A DNA stretch of 64,000 nucleotides. Origin: Leptospira ainlahdjerensis. Lineage in GTDB: Bacteria > Spirochaetota > Leptospiria > Leptospirales > Leptospiraceae. The notes beneath the pieces are model-generated. The model was given only the letters and a program-made list of their open reading frames with translations. It ran no database searches and was not told where the DNA came from. Location of the stretch: positions 122,457 to 186,456 of the forward strand of contig NZ_JAFFPU010000035.1 in NCBI RefSeq assembly GCF_016919175.1, read 5' to 3'. The position numbers were made by a program, and so were the translations under genes. Positions 56,269 to 64,000 of the stretch are shown piece after piece; the first letter of the stretch is position 1; every line of letters starts with the position of its first letter.

Positions 56269-56778
56269 ATGCATTCGGCGGAACATTGGATATTAGCGGG
56301 TTTAGATCTTCTTTATCACAAAGGAGAAGAGTCTCTTACGATTGAAAACTTATGCAAAAAAATAAAACTTACAAAAGGTTCTTTCTATCATCATTTTAAG
56401 AATCGCGAAGACTTTTCGCAAAGGATGTTGAATTACTGGGAGAAACATTTTACGGACGACATCATTCGGAAGGCGGAAGTAGAATCGACTCCGGAAGAGA
56501 GATTGAAAGTTTTACGATCTCTTACGTTGGCATTGCCGAAGAATACGGAAAGGGCAATCCGCGCTTGGGCGTTTCGAAATTCTAAGGTAAAAAAAATTCA
56601 GGAACGAGTAGATTCTAAAAGAATTTCTTTTTTGAAAAATGCGTATTGGGAACTCTCCAAGGATCGTAAGAAAGCGGATCAAAAAGCCAAACTTGCCTAC
56701 GCGATTTTTGTAGGACTAGAAATGATTCTACCGAGTTTGAACGAAAAAGAAATTAAGAGACTCTATTTCTCATTTTGA
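56269..56778 (+). CDS. TetR-family transcriptional regulator
   Basis: A 169-residue repressor. The N-terminal helix-turn-helix is LLYHKGEESLTIENLCKKIKLTKGSFYHHFKNREDFSQRM (residues 12-50). The C-terminal ligand domain is short and ends MILPSLNEKEIKRLYFSF. It is co-transcribed with the membrane protein before it and converges with the DUF4442 gene. Confidence 0.9.
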   Translation: MHSAEHWILAGLDLLYHKGEESLTIENLCKKIKLTKGSFYHHFKNREDFSQRMLNYWEKHFTDDIIRKAEVESTPEERLKVLRSLTLALPKNTERAIRAWAFRNSKVKKIQERVDSKRISFLKNAYWELSKDRKKADQKAKLAYAIFVGLEMILPSLNEKEIKRLYFSF

Positions 56779-56782
56779 TCGT

Positions 56783-57247
<465 letters not shown>

Positions 57248-57423
57248 GTAGTTTGATGCCAAACCTTATGGTTATTCTCCTTTTGTTGAAGATCCCTCCG
57301 ATTTTAAAATCAGAAAATAAGTCATTTATAATGAAAACGGCGTAAAATGTTCCGTTTTGATCGAAAGCATCTTGCTTTTTCAAGACATCGATCGTAAAAA
57401 CGACTTCCCCGGAGGAGCTGAAT

Positions 57424-59463
57424 TTGAACCTTCCTAAAATCCGAGAGATCATATCGATTCTCTTTTTCTTCCTATTTTCTCTTACCTTTCTTGGTTGTAG
57501 CGACTCTACGACTTACGTGATTAAGAATAAAAAACCGCTTTCGACTTCGAACGTGAAAGGCCTTTTTGCGGGAGCGAGCAAGACTGATATTACGCCTCCG
57601 CCCGGACTTCCGCTCGCCGGATATTCTATGCTGGCGAATACGGAGAAGGGCTTTAGGACTAAAATTTACGCAAGAGTGATTTATATCAGAAAGGATCAAC
57701 ACGCTCCTTTGGTCCTAATTCAAACGGATCTTCTTTCCGGTTCCTTATTGTTACATCATAGGCTCGCGGAAAGACTCGCTGAAAAAACGGATATCAGTTT
57801 GGGAGGAATCGTTCTTTCTGGAACTCACACTCATTCCGCGCCCGGAAATTTTTATGAGAATAATTTCTACAATGAGTTTGCAGGAAACAAACCCGGCTTT
57901 GAAAAAGGTTGGTATGAATTTTTAGAAGATAGAATCTACAACGCCGTCTTGGAAGCGTATCAATCGGCGAAACCTGCAAAGATTGCAACGGGTAACTCCA
58001 ATGTTTGGGGACTGACAAGAAACCGGTCGATCGAAGCCTATGCCGCAAATAGTAATTCCGGAATTCAGGAAATCAAAACGGAACAGATTTATGACGCGAT
58101 CAATCCGACGATGACTATGATTCGAGTGGATGCGAAAGACAAAGACGGTTCCTTTAAACCTCTCGCAGTTTATTCCACGTATTCGATTCACGGAACAACG
58201 GTTCCTTCTTGGAACAAGGTGGTTAACGCGGACGTTTTTGCTTATCCGGAAAGGGAGTTGGAATTAAAGATCAAAGAAGAATATAGATTGGAATGGGAAC
58301 CTCTGCACGCGGTGTCTAACGCAACTCATGGAGACAATTCTCCGGATTATCGCGAGGATATGCAGGGTTTTATCGAATCAAAAAGACTCGGTCTTGAAAT
58401 ATCAAAAAAATCTTATGAACTCTTTCAGGCTTTAGGCAAAAAACTCAACTCTGACGTTACATATTCTTACAATTCAAAAGAAGTCGATGTGTATGAGAAT
58501 CCGAAGATGGGAGAAGCCGAACTTTGTAGTCGACCCGTTGCGGGTACGGCTTTGACGGGAGGAGCCGAGGACGGAATGACCCCCGTTTTATTCTGGCTTC
58601 CATTTTGGGGAGAGGGTTGGCCCCGTTATATTTTTACCGGAGGTTGTCAGGGCCATAAGAGAACCGCCGGTTCTTTCTTTCAATATCTTGTCTTAGCAAA
58701 GAAGAATTTTCCGCATAGAATGATTCTTCAATCCGCAAGAATCGGAGATACCGCTTTGCTCGCGGTTCCTTTTGAAGTAACAAACGAGTCAGGAAGAAGA
58801 TTTTCCAATGCCGCTCTTGAAGCGGAAAAACAAAGAACCTCGAAGAGTAAGGAAAATATCACGCAAACTTCGGTCCTATCTTGCACAAACGGTTATTTCG
58901 GTTATGCGACCACGCCGGAAGAATATTCGAAACAACACTATGAAGGCGGACATACGATCTATGGACCGGGAACTCAACCCTTTCTCCAAGCTCATCTCGC
59001 GGATCTTATAAAACAAATGCCCGTTGAAGGAGGCAAAGAAAGTTTTCCGGATTCTTGGGAATTTCAACTCGATACAAAACATTATATGCCCGAAAAAAAA
59101 GAGGCTCGTGGAAGTCGGGATTTAAAGGAAGCACCTCGTCTTGTCCTTGCCGAAGAAAACTTAGAGAAACACTGGATCTTTAGTTATAAAGACGTGAACC
59201 CTTCTTTGATACAATTTCATCAGCCATTGATTTCGATTCAATATAGGGATGCAAAGGAAGAATGGAAGAATTTAGTGCAAGACGGAAAATTGATAAACGA
59301 TTCCGGAACCGAGATCGACGTTCGTCTCCAAGGTGATTCTTCGGAAGGAATGGCGATCTACGAAGTTCGTTGGTTCAATCCGGAATTTCATTCCAAGAGG
59401 AAATATCGTTTTGCGATAGCACCTCGCGGAAAAGAGAAGGAATTTTATTCTCCTGAATTTTGA
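57424..59463 (+). CDS. Neutral ceramidase-family lipoprotein
   Basis: A 679-residue secreted hydrolase of the neutral/alkaline ceramidase family (linear amide hydrolase of ceramide). A signal peptide ends in the lipobox LTFLGC (Cys near residue 25). Family signatures are AGASKTDITPPPGLPLAGY near residue 49, the zinc-binding VLSGTHTHSAPGNFYEN near residue 140, IHGTTVPSWN near residue 262, and the catalytic-region NATHGDNSPDYRED near residue 300. Start is TTG 57424 with GGAGGAG at an ideal distance. A surface sphingolipid-degrading activity would fit contact with host tissue, but that is inference. Confidence 0.88.
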   Translation: MNLPKIREIISILFFFLFSLTFLGCSDSTTYVIKNKKPLSTSNVKGLFAGASKTDITPPPGLPLAGYSMLANTEKGFRTKIYARVIYIRKDQHAPLVLIQTDLLSGSLLLHHRLAERLAEKTDISLGGIVLSGTHTHSAPGNFYENNFYNEFAGNKPGFEKGWYEFLEDRIYNAVLEAYQSAKPAKIATGNSNVWGLTRNRSIEAYAANSNSGIQEIKTEQIYDAINPTMTMIRVDAKDKDGSFKPLAVYSTYSIHGTTVPSWNKVVNADVFAYPERELELKIKEEYRLEWEPLHAVSNATHGDNSPDYREDMQGFIESKRLGLEISKKSYELFQALGKKLNSDVTYSYNSKEVDVYENPKMGEAELCSRPVAGTALTGGAEDGMTPVLFWLPFWGEGWPRYIFTGGCQGHKRTAGSFFQYLVLAKKNFPHRMILQSARIGDTALLAVPFEVTNESGRRFSNAALEAEKQRTSKSKENITQTSVLSCTNGYFGYATTPEEYSKQHYEGGHTIYGPGTQPFLQAHLADLIKQMPVEGGKESFPDSWEFQLDTKHYMPEKKEARGSRDLKEAPRLVLAEENLEKHWIFSYKDVNPSLIQFHQPLISIQYRDAKEEWKNLVQDGKLINDSGTEIDVRLQGDSSEGMAIYEVRWFNPEFHSKRKYRFAIAPRGKEKEFYSPEF

Positions 59464-59613
59464 TTATCTGCGGGGGATTTCGTGTCTCCCGCTTTTAGAA
59501 GAAAGAATTTCATTTTAAAGAAACGTAAAATCGGAAACAAAACTTTCTCTTTCCGTCCAAGAACGTTTTGTCCGGTCTTGTAAAAGATTGAGATCAACGA
59601 AATTTTATTTCGG

Positions 59614-59642
59614 ACGGACTTAAAGTCCGTTTTCAATTTTTT
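59614..59642 (+). terminator. Probable terminator after the ceramidase gene
   Basis: ACGGACT (59614-59620) and AGTCCGT (59624-59630) form a stem with a 3-base loop followed by a T-rich tract. It lies 150 bases after the stop. Confidence 0.6.
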
Positions 59643-59646
59643 TTCT

Positions 59647-59683
59647 ATGGATTCGTTTGTCGGAACAAAAGAATCCATTTTTC
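59647..59683 (+). terminator. Second hairpin with T-tract, containing the dispersed motif
   Basis: ATGGATTC (59647-59654) pairs with GAATCCAT (59671-59678), followed by TTTTT. The loop is the dispersed GTTTGTCGGAACAAA motif. The rest of 59464-59893 shows no gene. Confidence 0.5.
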
Positions 59684-59893
59684 TAATGAACTTCCCGGAG
59701 CTAAAGGGAAGCCAGTCATTTTTATAATGGATTCCGCATTTATCACTTTGAACTTAAATCTGTCGTATTGTATAAAAATTTCGATTTTGAGAATGAGTTG
59801 ACTTTGCGGTTTGATTCCAGACCGGCATTGTTCTCTTTTTTAAAGTAGAAAATTTTCTTGCCCGGAAAGTCCGAATTCTTATAACTTCGTTTC

Positions 59894-60928
59894 ATGCAAA
59901 GAACGATAGCTCTTGTCCGAAAAAAGGGATCTCTTGAAAACGTAGAATTGATAAGCGAAGCTCTCGCAGAACCTTCCGAAAACGAAGTACAAGTGGAGAT
60001 TCATTCCATCGGTTTGAATTTTGCCGATCTTTTCGCCATTCAAGGACTTTATAGCGCGACTCCAAAAGGGGCTTTTATTCCAGGTCTTGAATATTCCGGA
60101 GTCGTTTTGGCGGTGGGAAAGAAAGTTAAGAACCTAAAGAAAAAGGATAAGATTATGGGAGTGACCCGTTTCGGCGGTTATGCTTCTCATTTAAATATCG
60201 ATTCTCGTTATATATTTAAACTTCCTCCGAAATGGAATTTTGATCAGGGCGCGGGGTTTTTAGTTCAAGGATTGACCGCCTACTACGCATTAGTTGCTCT
60301 GGGCGATCTCCAAAAAGGTCAGACGGTTTTGATTCATAGCGCTGCGGGTGGAGTTGGAATTCTCGCAAACCGGATCGCAAAAAAAATGGGAGCGTTCACA
60401 ATCGGAACAATCGGCACGGCTTCTAAAATCGACCTTCTTAAAAAAGAAGGTTATGATAGACAAATCGTACGTTCAAGTCGCTTTGCAAAGGATCTCGAAG
60501 ATTCTCTTTCCGGAAAAGAACTGGATTTAGTTTTGGAATGTATCGGGGGAAAGATTTTTCAGGAAAGTTATGAAATTATGGCCCCTATGGGGAGAATGAT
60601 CGTTTACGGCGCGGCGGATATGATGGGGGGAGGAAGTTCCGTGAATTGGCCAAGATTGGCGTATAAATATCTGACTCGTCCCAAGTTGGATCCTATGGAG
60701 ATGGTTTCGGACAATAAAGCCGTAATGGGTTTTAACTTGATCTGGTTGTATGATCGTGTTGAAAGGCTTACTAAGAATCTTAACGGTTTGGTGAAACTCA
60801 ATCTTGCTCCTCCCTTAGTGGGCAAAATATTTCCCTTTGAAAAAATCGAAGAGGCACTCAGATTTTTTCAATCGGGAAAATCGGTGGGTAAGGTGGTATT
60901 AAAAGTAAAAACGGGATCGGAAGTATAG
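59894..60928 (+). CDS. Quinone oxidoreductase-like MDR family protein
   Basis: A 344-residue medium-chain dehydrogenase/reductase without the structural-zinc cysteines. Signatures: [20 protein letters not shown] near residue 36, [20 protein letters not shown] near 59, and the nucleotide-binding [19 protein letters not shown] near residue 156. NADPH is the likely cofactor. It most resembles VAT-1/quinone-oxidoreductase members. It is upstream of, but separate from, the prenyl synthase pair (113-base gap). Confidence 0.88.
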   Translation: MQRTIALVRKKGSLENVELISEALAEPSENEVQVEIHSIGLNFADLFAIQGLYSATPKGAFIPGLEYSGVVLAVGKKVKNLKKKDKIMGVTRFGGYASHLNIDSRYIFKLPPKWNFDQGAGFLVQGLTAYYALVALGDLQKGQTVLIHSAAGGVGILANRIAKKMGAFTIGTIGTASKIDLLKKEGYDRQIVRSSRFAKDLEDSLSGKELDLVLECIGGKIFQESYEIMAPMGRMIVYGAADMMGGGSSVNWPRLAYKYLTRPKLDPMEMVSDNKAVMGFNLIWLYDRVERLTKNLNGLVKLNLAPPLVGKIFPFEKIEEALRFFQSGKSVGKVVLKVKTGSEV

Positions 60929-61040
60929 TTTTTAATCTTCCGTATTTTTTTCTCGCGCGTTTCTTGAATTGAAGAAACAACTTCAAGACTCCGTAGACTT
61001 TGCTTTACAATAATGGGAATTCTTTCAGTTTGGAGGTAGA

Positions 61041-61976
61041 GTGAGCCAATCTGCCTTTTCCGAAATATTTCATTCTTATCGCGTAGCATTTGAGAATTTT
61101 TTAGATTCTCATACACTCTCCGTTTTATCCGAACGTTCCGCACTGGAACTCTTTGAAGCGATGAAATACAGTCTCGTTGCAGGCGGAAAGCGTCTGAGAC
61201 CTGTTTTGGCTCTCGCAGCTTACGGAGGATTTCAAGCCGATTCTACAAACGCCCTTTTACTCGGATCTTCTCTGGAATGTATTCATACATATTCTTTGAT
61301 TCACGACGATCTTCCAAGTATGGACAATGATGACTTTAGAAGAGGAATGCCGACCCTTCACAAGAAATTCTCCGAAGCGACCGCGATCTTAGCGGGAGAC
61401 GCGCTCAATTCTTTCGCCTTTTATTTTCTTTCCTTTGTCCAAGCGGAGAATGGTGACGTTTCCCTTTATAAAGATCTATTAGGAATTCTGCATACAGGTT
61501 CCGGGGCGCCGGGAATGGTTTCGGGACAAATCTATGATCTACAGATGCAAAGGGAAAATTTAGTTCAATCCGGAAATGCAGAAGACCGGGTAGCAATGGT
61601 ACAATTAACTCATCGTCTGAAAACGGGCGCTCTGATCAAGGCTTCTCTTTTGATGGGAAATCGTCTGCGAAAAGATTGGAAAAAAAGGGAAAATTATCTT
61701 TCAAAATACGGAGAGGACCTTGGCCTGCTTTTTCAGATTACCGACGATATTCTGGACGTAGAGGGAACGCAGGAATCCCTGGGAAAAACTCCAGGTAAAG
61801 ATTTAAAGTCCGGGAAAACCACCTATCCCGCGTTATTCGGAATGGATCGTTGTAAGGAAATGGTTCAGGAACTTCAAAAAAATCTAATTTCTCTTTCATC
61901 AAATTTCGTTTTTACTCCCGAAGAGAAAATATTCTTCCAGGAGCTTCCGATCTACATTGGCCAAAGAAAAAATTAG
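61041..61976 (+). CDS. Polyprenyl (farnesyl/geranylgeranyl) diphosphate synthase
   Basis: A 311-residue isoprenyl synthase. [15 protein letters not shown] near residue 50, the first aspartate motif DDLPSMDND near residue 95, and the second [10 protein letters not shown] near residue 238 are diagnostic. Chain length cannot be fixed with confidence; the residues before the first motif suggest FPP/GGPP type. Start is GTG 61041 with GGAGGTAG upstream. The stop lies inside the next gene (20-base overlap), so it is coupled to the TlyA gene. Confidence 0.9.
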   Translation: MSQSAFSEIFHSYRVAFENFLDSHTLSVLSERSALELFEAMKYSLVAGGKRLRPVLALAAYGGFQADSTNALLLGSSLECIHTYSLIHDDLPSMDNDDFRRGMPTLHKKFSEATAILAGDALNSFAFYFLSFVQAENGDVSLYKDLLGILHTGSGAPGMVSGQIYDLQMQRENLVQSGNAEDRVAMVQLTHRLKTGALIKASLLMGNRLRKDWKKRENYLSKYGEDLGLLFQITDDILDVEGTQESLGKTPGKDLKSGKTTYPALFGMDRCKEMVQELQKNLISLSSNFVFTPEEKIFFQELPIYIGQRKN

Positions 61977-62736
61977 ACTCGATTCACTTCTTTTAAAAAG
62001 GGGTTACGCGGAAACGCTGGAAAAGGCGAGAAGTCTGATTCTTTCCGGTTCCGTTTTGATAAACGAACAGAAAATAACAAAGGCCGGGCTTCAATTTCCC
62101 GAAAATTCGGAAATTCGAATTTTGAACGTGATTCCTCGATATGTCAGCCGAGGTGCTTACAAATTATTAAAAGCGTTTGAAAGTTTTACAGTGGAGGCGA
62201 AAGGAAAACTTTGTATCGACCTGGGCGCTTCCACCGGAGGTTTTACGGAAGTTCTTCTTGAGAAGGGCGCTTGGAAAGTTTTTGCGTGCGACGTCGGCTA
62301 TGGACAGTTGGCCGAAAGGTTAAGAAATCATCCTAAGGTCGTCGTAAAGGATCGTTTTCATCTTAAGAATTTATCCGCTTCTGAGATCGATTGGGACGTT
62401 CTAAAAGAAAGGGTTTCGGATCCCAATTCTATCTTGATTGTGATGGACTTGAGCTTTATTTCTCTTCGATCCGTTTTTCCAATTCTGAAAAAATTTAAAG
62501 AAGAAAGATATATTCCAAAAATTGAATGTATTACCTTGATTAAGCCTCAGTTCGAAGCGGAAAAGAAAGATTTAGTAAAAGGCGTTCTCAGGGATTCGAA
62601 AATTCGCTGGAAGGTCGTTCGATCGATTTGTAAATTTCTCAGATTAGAAATCGGAGCTTCTATTTTGGGATTAGAATGGTCTCCTATTGAGGGAAGAGAA
62701 GGGAACAAGGAAATTCTCCTTTATTGGGAATTGTAA
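61957..62736 (+). CDS. TlyA-family rRNA 2'-O-methyltransferase
   Basis: A 259-residue protein with an S4 RNA-binding domain (residues 4-62, [20 protein letters not shown]) and an FtsJ-like SAM methyltransferase: [35 protein letters not shown] near residue 88, [15 protein letters not shown], and [20 protein letters not shown] [16 protein letters not shown] near residue 200. Members methylate 16S and 23S rRNA cytidines and are often called hemolysins. Start TTG 61957 lies inside the prenyl synthase gene. Confidence 0.9.
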   Translation: MAKEKIRLDSLLLKRGYAETLEKARSLILSGSVLINEQKITKAGLQFPENSEIRILNVIPRYVSRGAYKLLKAFESFTVEAKGKLCIDLGASTGGFTEVLLEKGAWKVFACDVGYGQLAERLRNHPKVVVKDRFHLKNLSASEIDWDVLKERVSDPNSILIVMDLSFISLRSVFPILKKFKEERYIPKIECITLIKPQFEAEKKDLVKGVLRDSKIRWKVVRSICKFLRLEIGASILGLEWSPIEGREGNKEILLYWEL

Positions 62737-63049
62737 TTCAAAGACTTGTAGAGTTTACCCAAATCGTAAGTCGGAATATTTTAAGATAACTTTCGCCGAT
62801 AAATTCGATTTTTACTTGAAAAATGCAACGGACATTACGGTTTAATTGAAAGGGATAAAATTCGATTCATTCGAAACAAATCGGAAAAATCCAAGAAAAT
62901 TGAAAAGGAAAGATTCCAATAAATGGAGACCGGCTCCTCAAAATGAGAGGACTTTTCAATTAAGTCTTTAACTATGGGTGATTTAGCCCGTATCTACGAT
63001 CTGCTATTCTAAGTATATTAAATATTTTTAATGGATTCAAACGGAATTT
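62737..63049. other. Intergenic region before the OafA-type gene
   Basis: About 310 bases. An imperfect hairpin TCCTC/GAGGA (62935-62951) followed by CTTTTC could terminate the prenyl synthase/TlyA pair. Nothing else was found; the minus-strand frame at 62972-63214 is a shadow of the next gene. Confidence 0.4.
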
Positions 63050-64000
63050 ATGAACCAAAAAACAGAAAATAAAAGAGAGGAAATTCCTCCGCTCAACGGC
63101 CTGAGAGCATTTGCGATTACCGCGGTCTTTGTGTATCACTACTATTTTTATTCTGGATATACAGGTGCGAATAATAATTCCCTTCTGGAAGGGTTTATTG
63201 CCATGCTTCATCATTTTGAAGTGAATTTATTTTTTATCCTGAGCGGATTTTTGATTTCGATGGCTCTTTGGAAAGAATGGTCTCAGAATGGGAAAATAAG
63301 ATATCTGGATTTTTTCTTAAAACGAAATTACAGACTTCTACCGGTATATTATATTTTTATCACTCTCAGTTATTGGATCAATAAAGTCTCTTACTCGATG
63401 AGTCTAAAATGGGTCGCTAAAAAAGAATTATCAGTTCCGGAAACGTTGATGGCTTTGGGTGCGCTGGAAAATACGGAAAACCTATTGGGAAACGCCTGGG
63501 CGGATTTTGTTCTCTTAGGGAATTATTGGCGGGGACCGAATATCCATACTTGGTTCCTTTCCATGATCGAGCAGTTTTATTTGATATTTCCTTTCTTTTG
63601 CGGTTTTGTTTTATTCAAAAAGGAATTTTTCACGAGGCAATGTATTCTTTGGGGATTATATTTAATTCCCGGTTCGATCCGGATTTGCATTTATCTTTTA
63701 CCGGATGTTTTCGGAACCGACTATGAGACCTTAGTTTTTCGTCCTACTCATACGAGAGCGGATTCGATTGTGATAGGAGTCATCCTTATGGATTGGGTCG
63801 TAAATCGAAAAGAGCAACTCAAAGAGTATTTATCGGGAAATTTTATAAAATATTCTCTGATCTTTTTTCCGATATTAATTCTAGTTTTGATCAATCTCAA
63901 AGGAGATCCGATTTATTCCTTCTTTTCCGGAACTGTAAGGTTTAATTTAATCGATTTCGTTTATATCTCAGTCATTTTATCGGTTATTTTTTTCCCCGAT
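63050..64000 (+). CDS. Acyltransferase 3 (OafA/YrhL-like) family protein, 3' end cut
   Basis: An open frame runs from ATG 63050 to the window end (317 codons) without a stop. It is a multi-pass membrane protein that would acylate surface polysaccharide. The N-terminus [20 protein letters not shown] is the acyltransferase 3 signature; [20 protein letters not shown] near residue 60 and [18 protein letters not shown] near residue 168 also fit. The remainder lies beyond the window. Confidence 0.88.
   Translation, partial: MNQKTENKREEIPPLNGLRAFAITAVFVYHYYFYSGYTGANNNSLLEGFIAMLHHFEVNLFFILSGFLISMALWKEWSQNGKIRYLDFFLKRNYRLLPVYYIFITLSYWINKVSYSMSLKWVAKKELSVPETLMALGALENTENLLGNAWADFVLLGNYWRGPNIHTWFLSMIEQFYLIFPFFCGFVLFKKEFFTRQCILWGLYLIPGSIRICIYLLPDVFGTDYETLVFRPTHTRADSIVIGVILMDWVVNRKEQLKEYLSGNFIKYSLIFFPILILVLINLKGDPIYSFFSGTVRFNLIDFVYISVILSVIFFPD

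Overview
The window is chromosomal DNA of a spirochaete of the genus Leptospira, probably from the pathogen-related part of the genus. The assignment rests on several things seen together: a 5S rRNA gene standing alone, a DUF1554 lipoprotein, loose spirochaetal lipoboxes (FQC, FAC, FSC), numerous PAS/GAF histidine kinases, frequent TTG/GTG starts, and short decayed genes between intact ones. Base composition looks near 40% GC by eye (not counted). I cannot fix the species.

Region 1 (1-7260, + strand) is one tightly packed operon for nitrite reduction and molybdenum cofactor: nirB (5' end outside the window), nirD, moaA, moaD, moaE, mobA, cobA, a moaC-moaB fusion and moeA, with 4-base overlaps or very short gaps. 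NirBD needs siroheme, to which CobA contributes; the cofactor enzymes imply a Mo-dependent nitrate reductase just upstream. Region 2 (7280-16225) holds a decayed DUF3052/OmdA gene, a hybrid histidine kinase, an organophosphate transporter, a DUF1554 lipoprotein, pyrophosphatase, a lipid A type acyltransferase and queE. Region 3 (16226-22600) holds a RapA/SNF2 helicase, pheT, a gamma-carbonic anhydrase family protein and a frameshifted phosphatase gene. Region 4 (22600-31500) holds a lipoprotein, an orphan cytochrome oxidase subunit IV, an ATP-grasp-like protein, exported and small hypothetical proteins, an MFS transporter, a BFD ferredoxin/RibD-C/GT51 cluster, one copy of a dispersed repeat, a c-type cytochrome and a PlsC-like acyltransferase.

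Region 5 (31700-44800) has the 5S rRNA, a membrane protein, ppnP, the gcvT-gcvH-gcvP glycine cleavage operon with a clear terminator, a serine-rich lipoprotein beside a perfect 34-bp palindrome, two related histidine kinases, the second repeat copy, and a divergent AraC regulator/GFA enzyme pair. Region 6 (45000-57300) is accessory: GlpQ-like phosphodiesterase, a decayed coiled-coil gene, a DUF819 protein, a DUF4846 protein, a membrane-anchored LuxR regulator with a membrane partner, an Old Yellow Enzyme, a MarR regulator with two near-identical palindromic operators facing a membrane protein, and a TetR cassette with its own promoter and operator. Region 7 (57420-64000) has a neutral ceramidase-like lipoprotein, a quinone oxidoreductase, a polyprenyl synthase overlapping a TlyA methyltransferase, and the start of an OafA-type acyltransferase cut by the window end.

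No CRISPR array, prophage, insertion sequence or tRNA was recognised. The least explained material is three regulator-plus-membrane-protein modules (49829-51728, 53601-55372, 55878-56778), each with inverted repeats placed like operators. I regard these as the best candidates for undescribed biology, but nothing in the sequence alone proves a new system.
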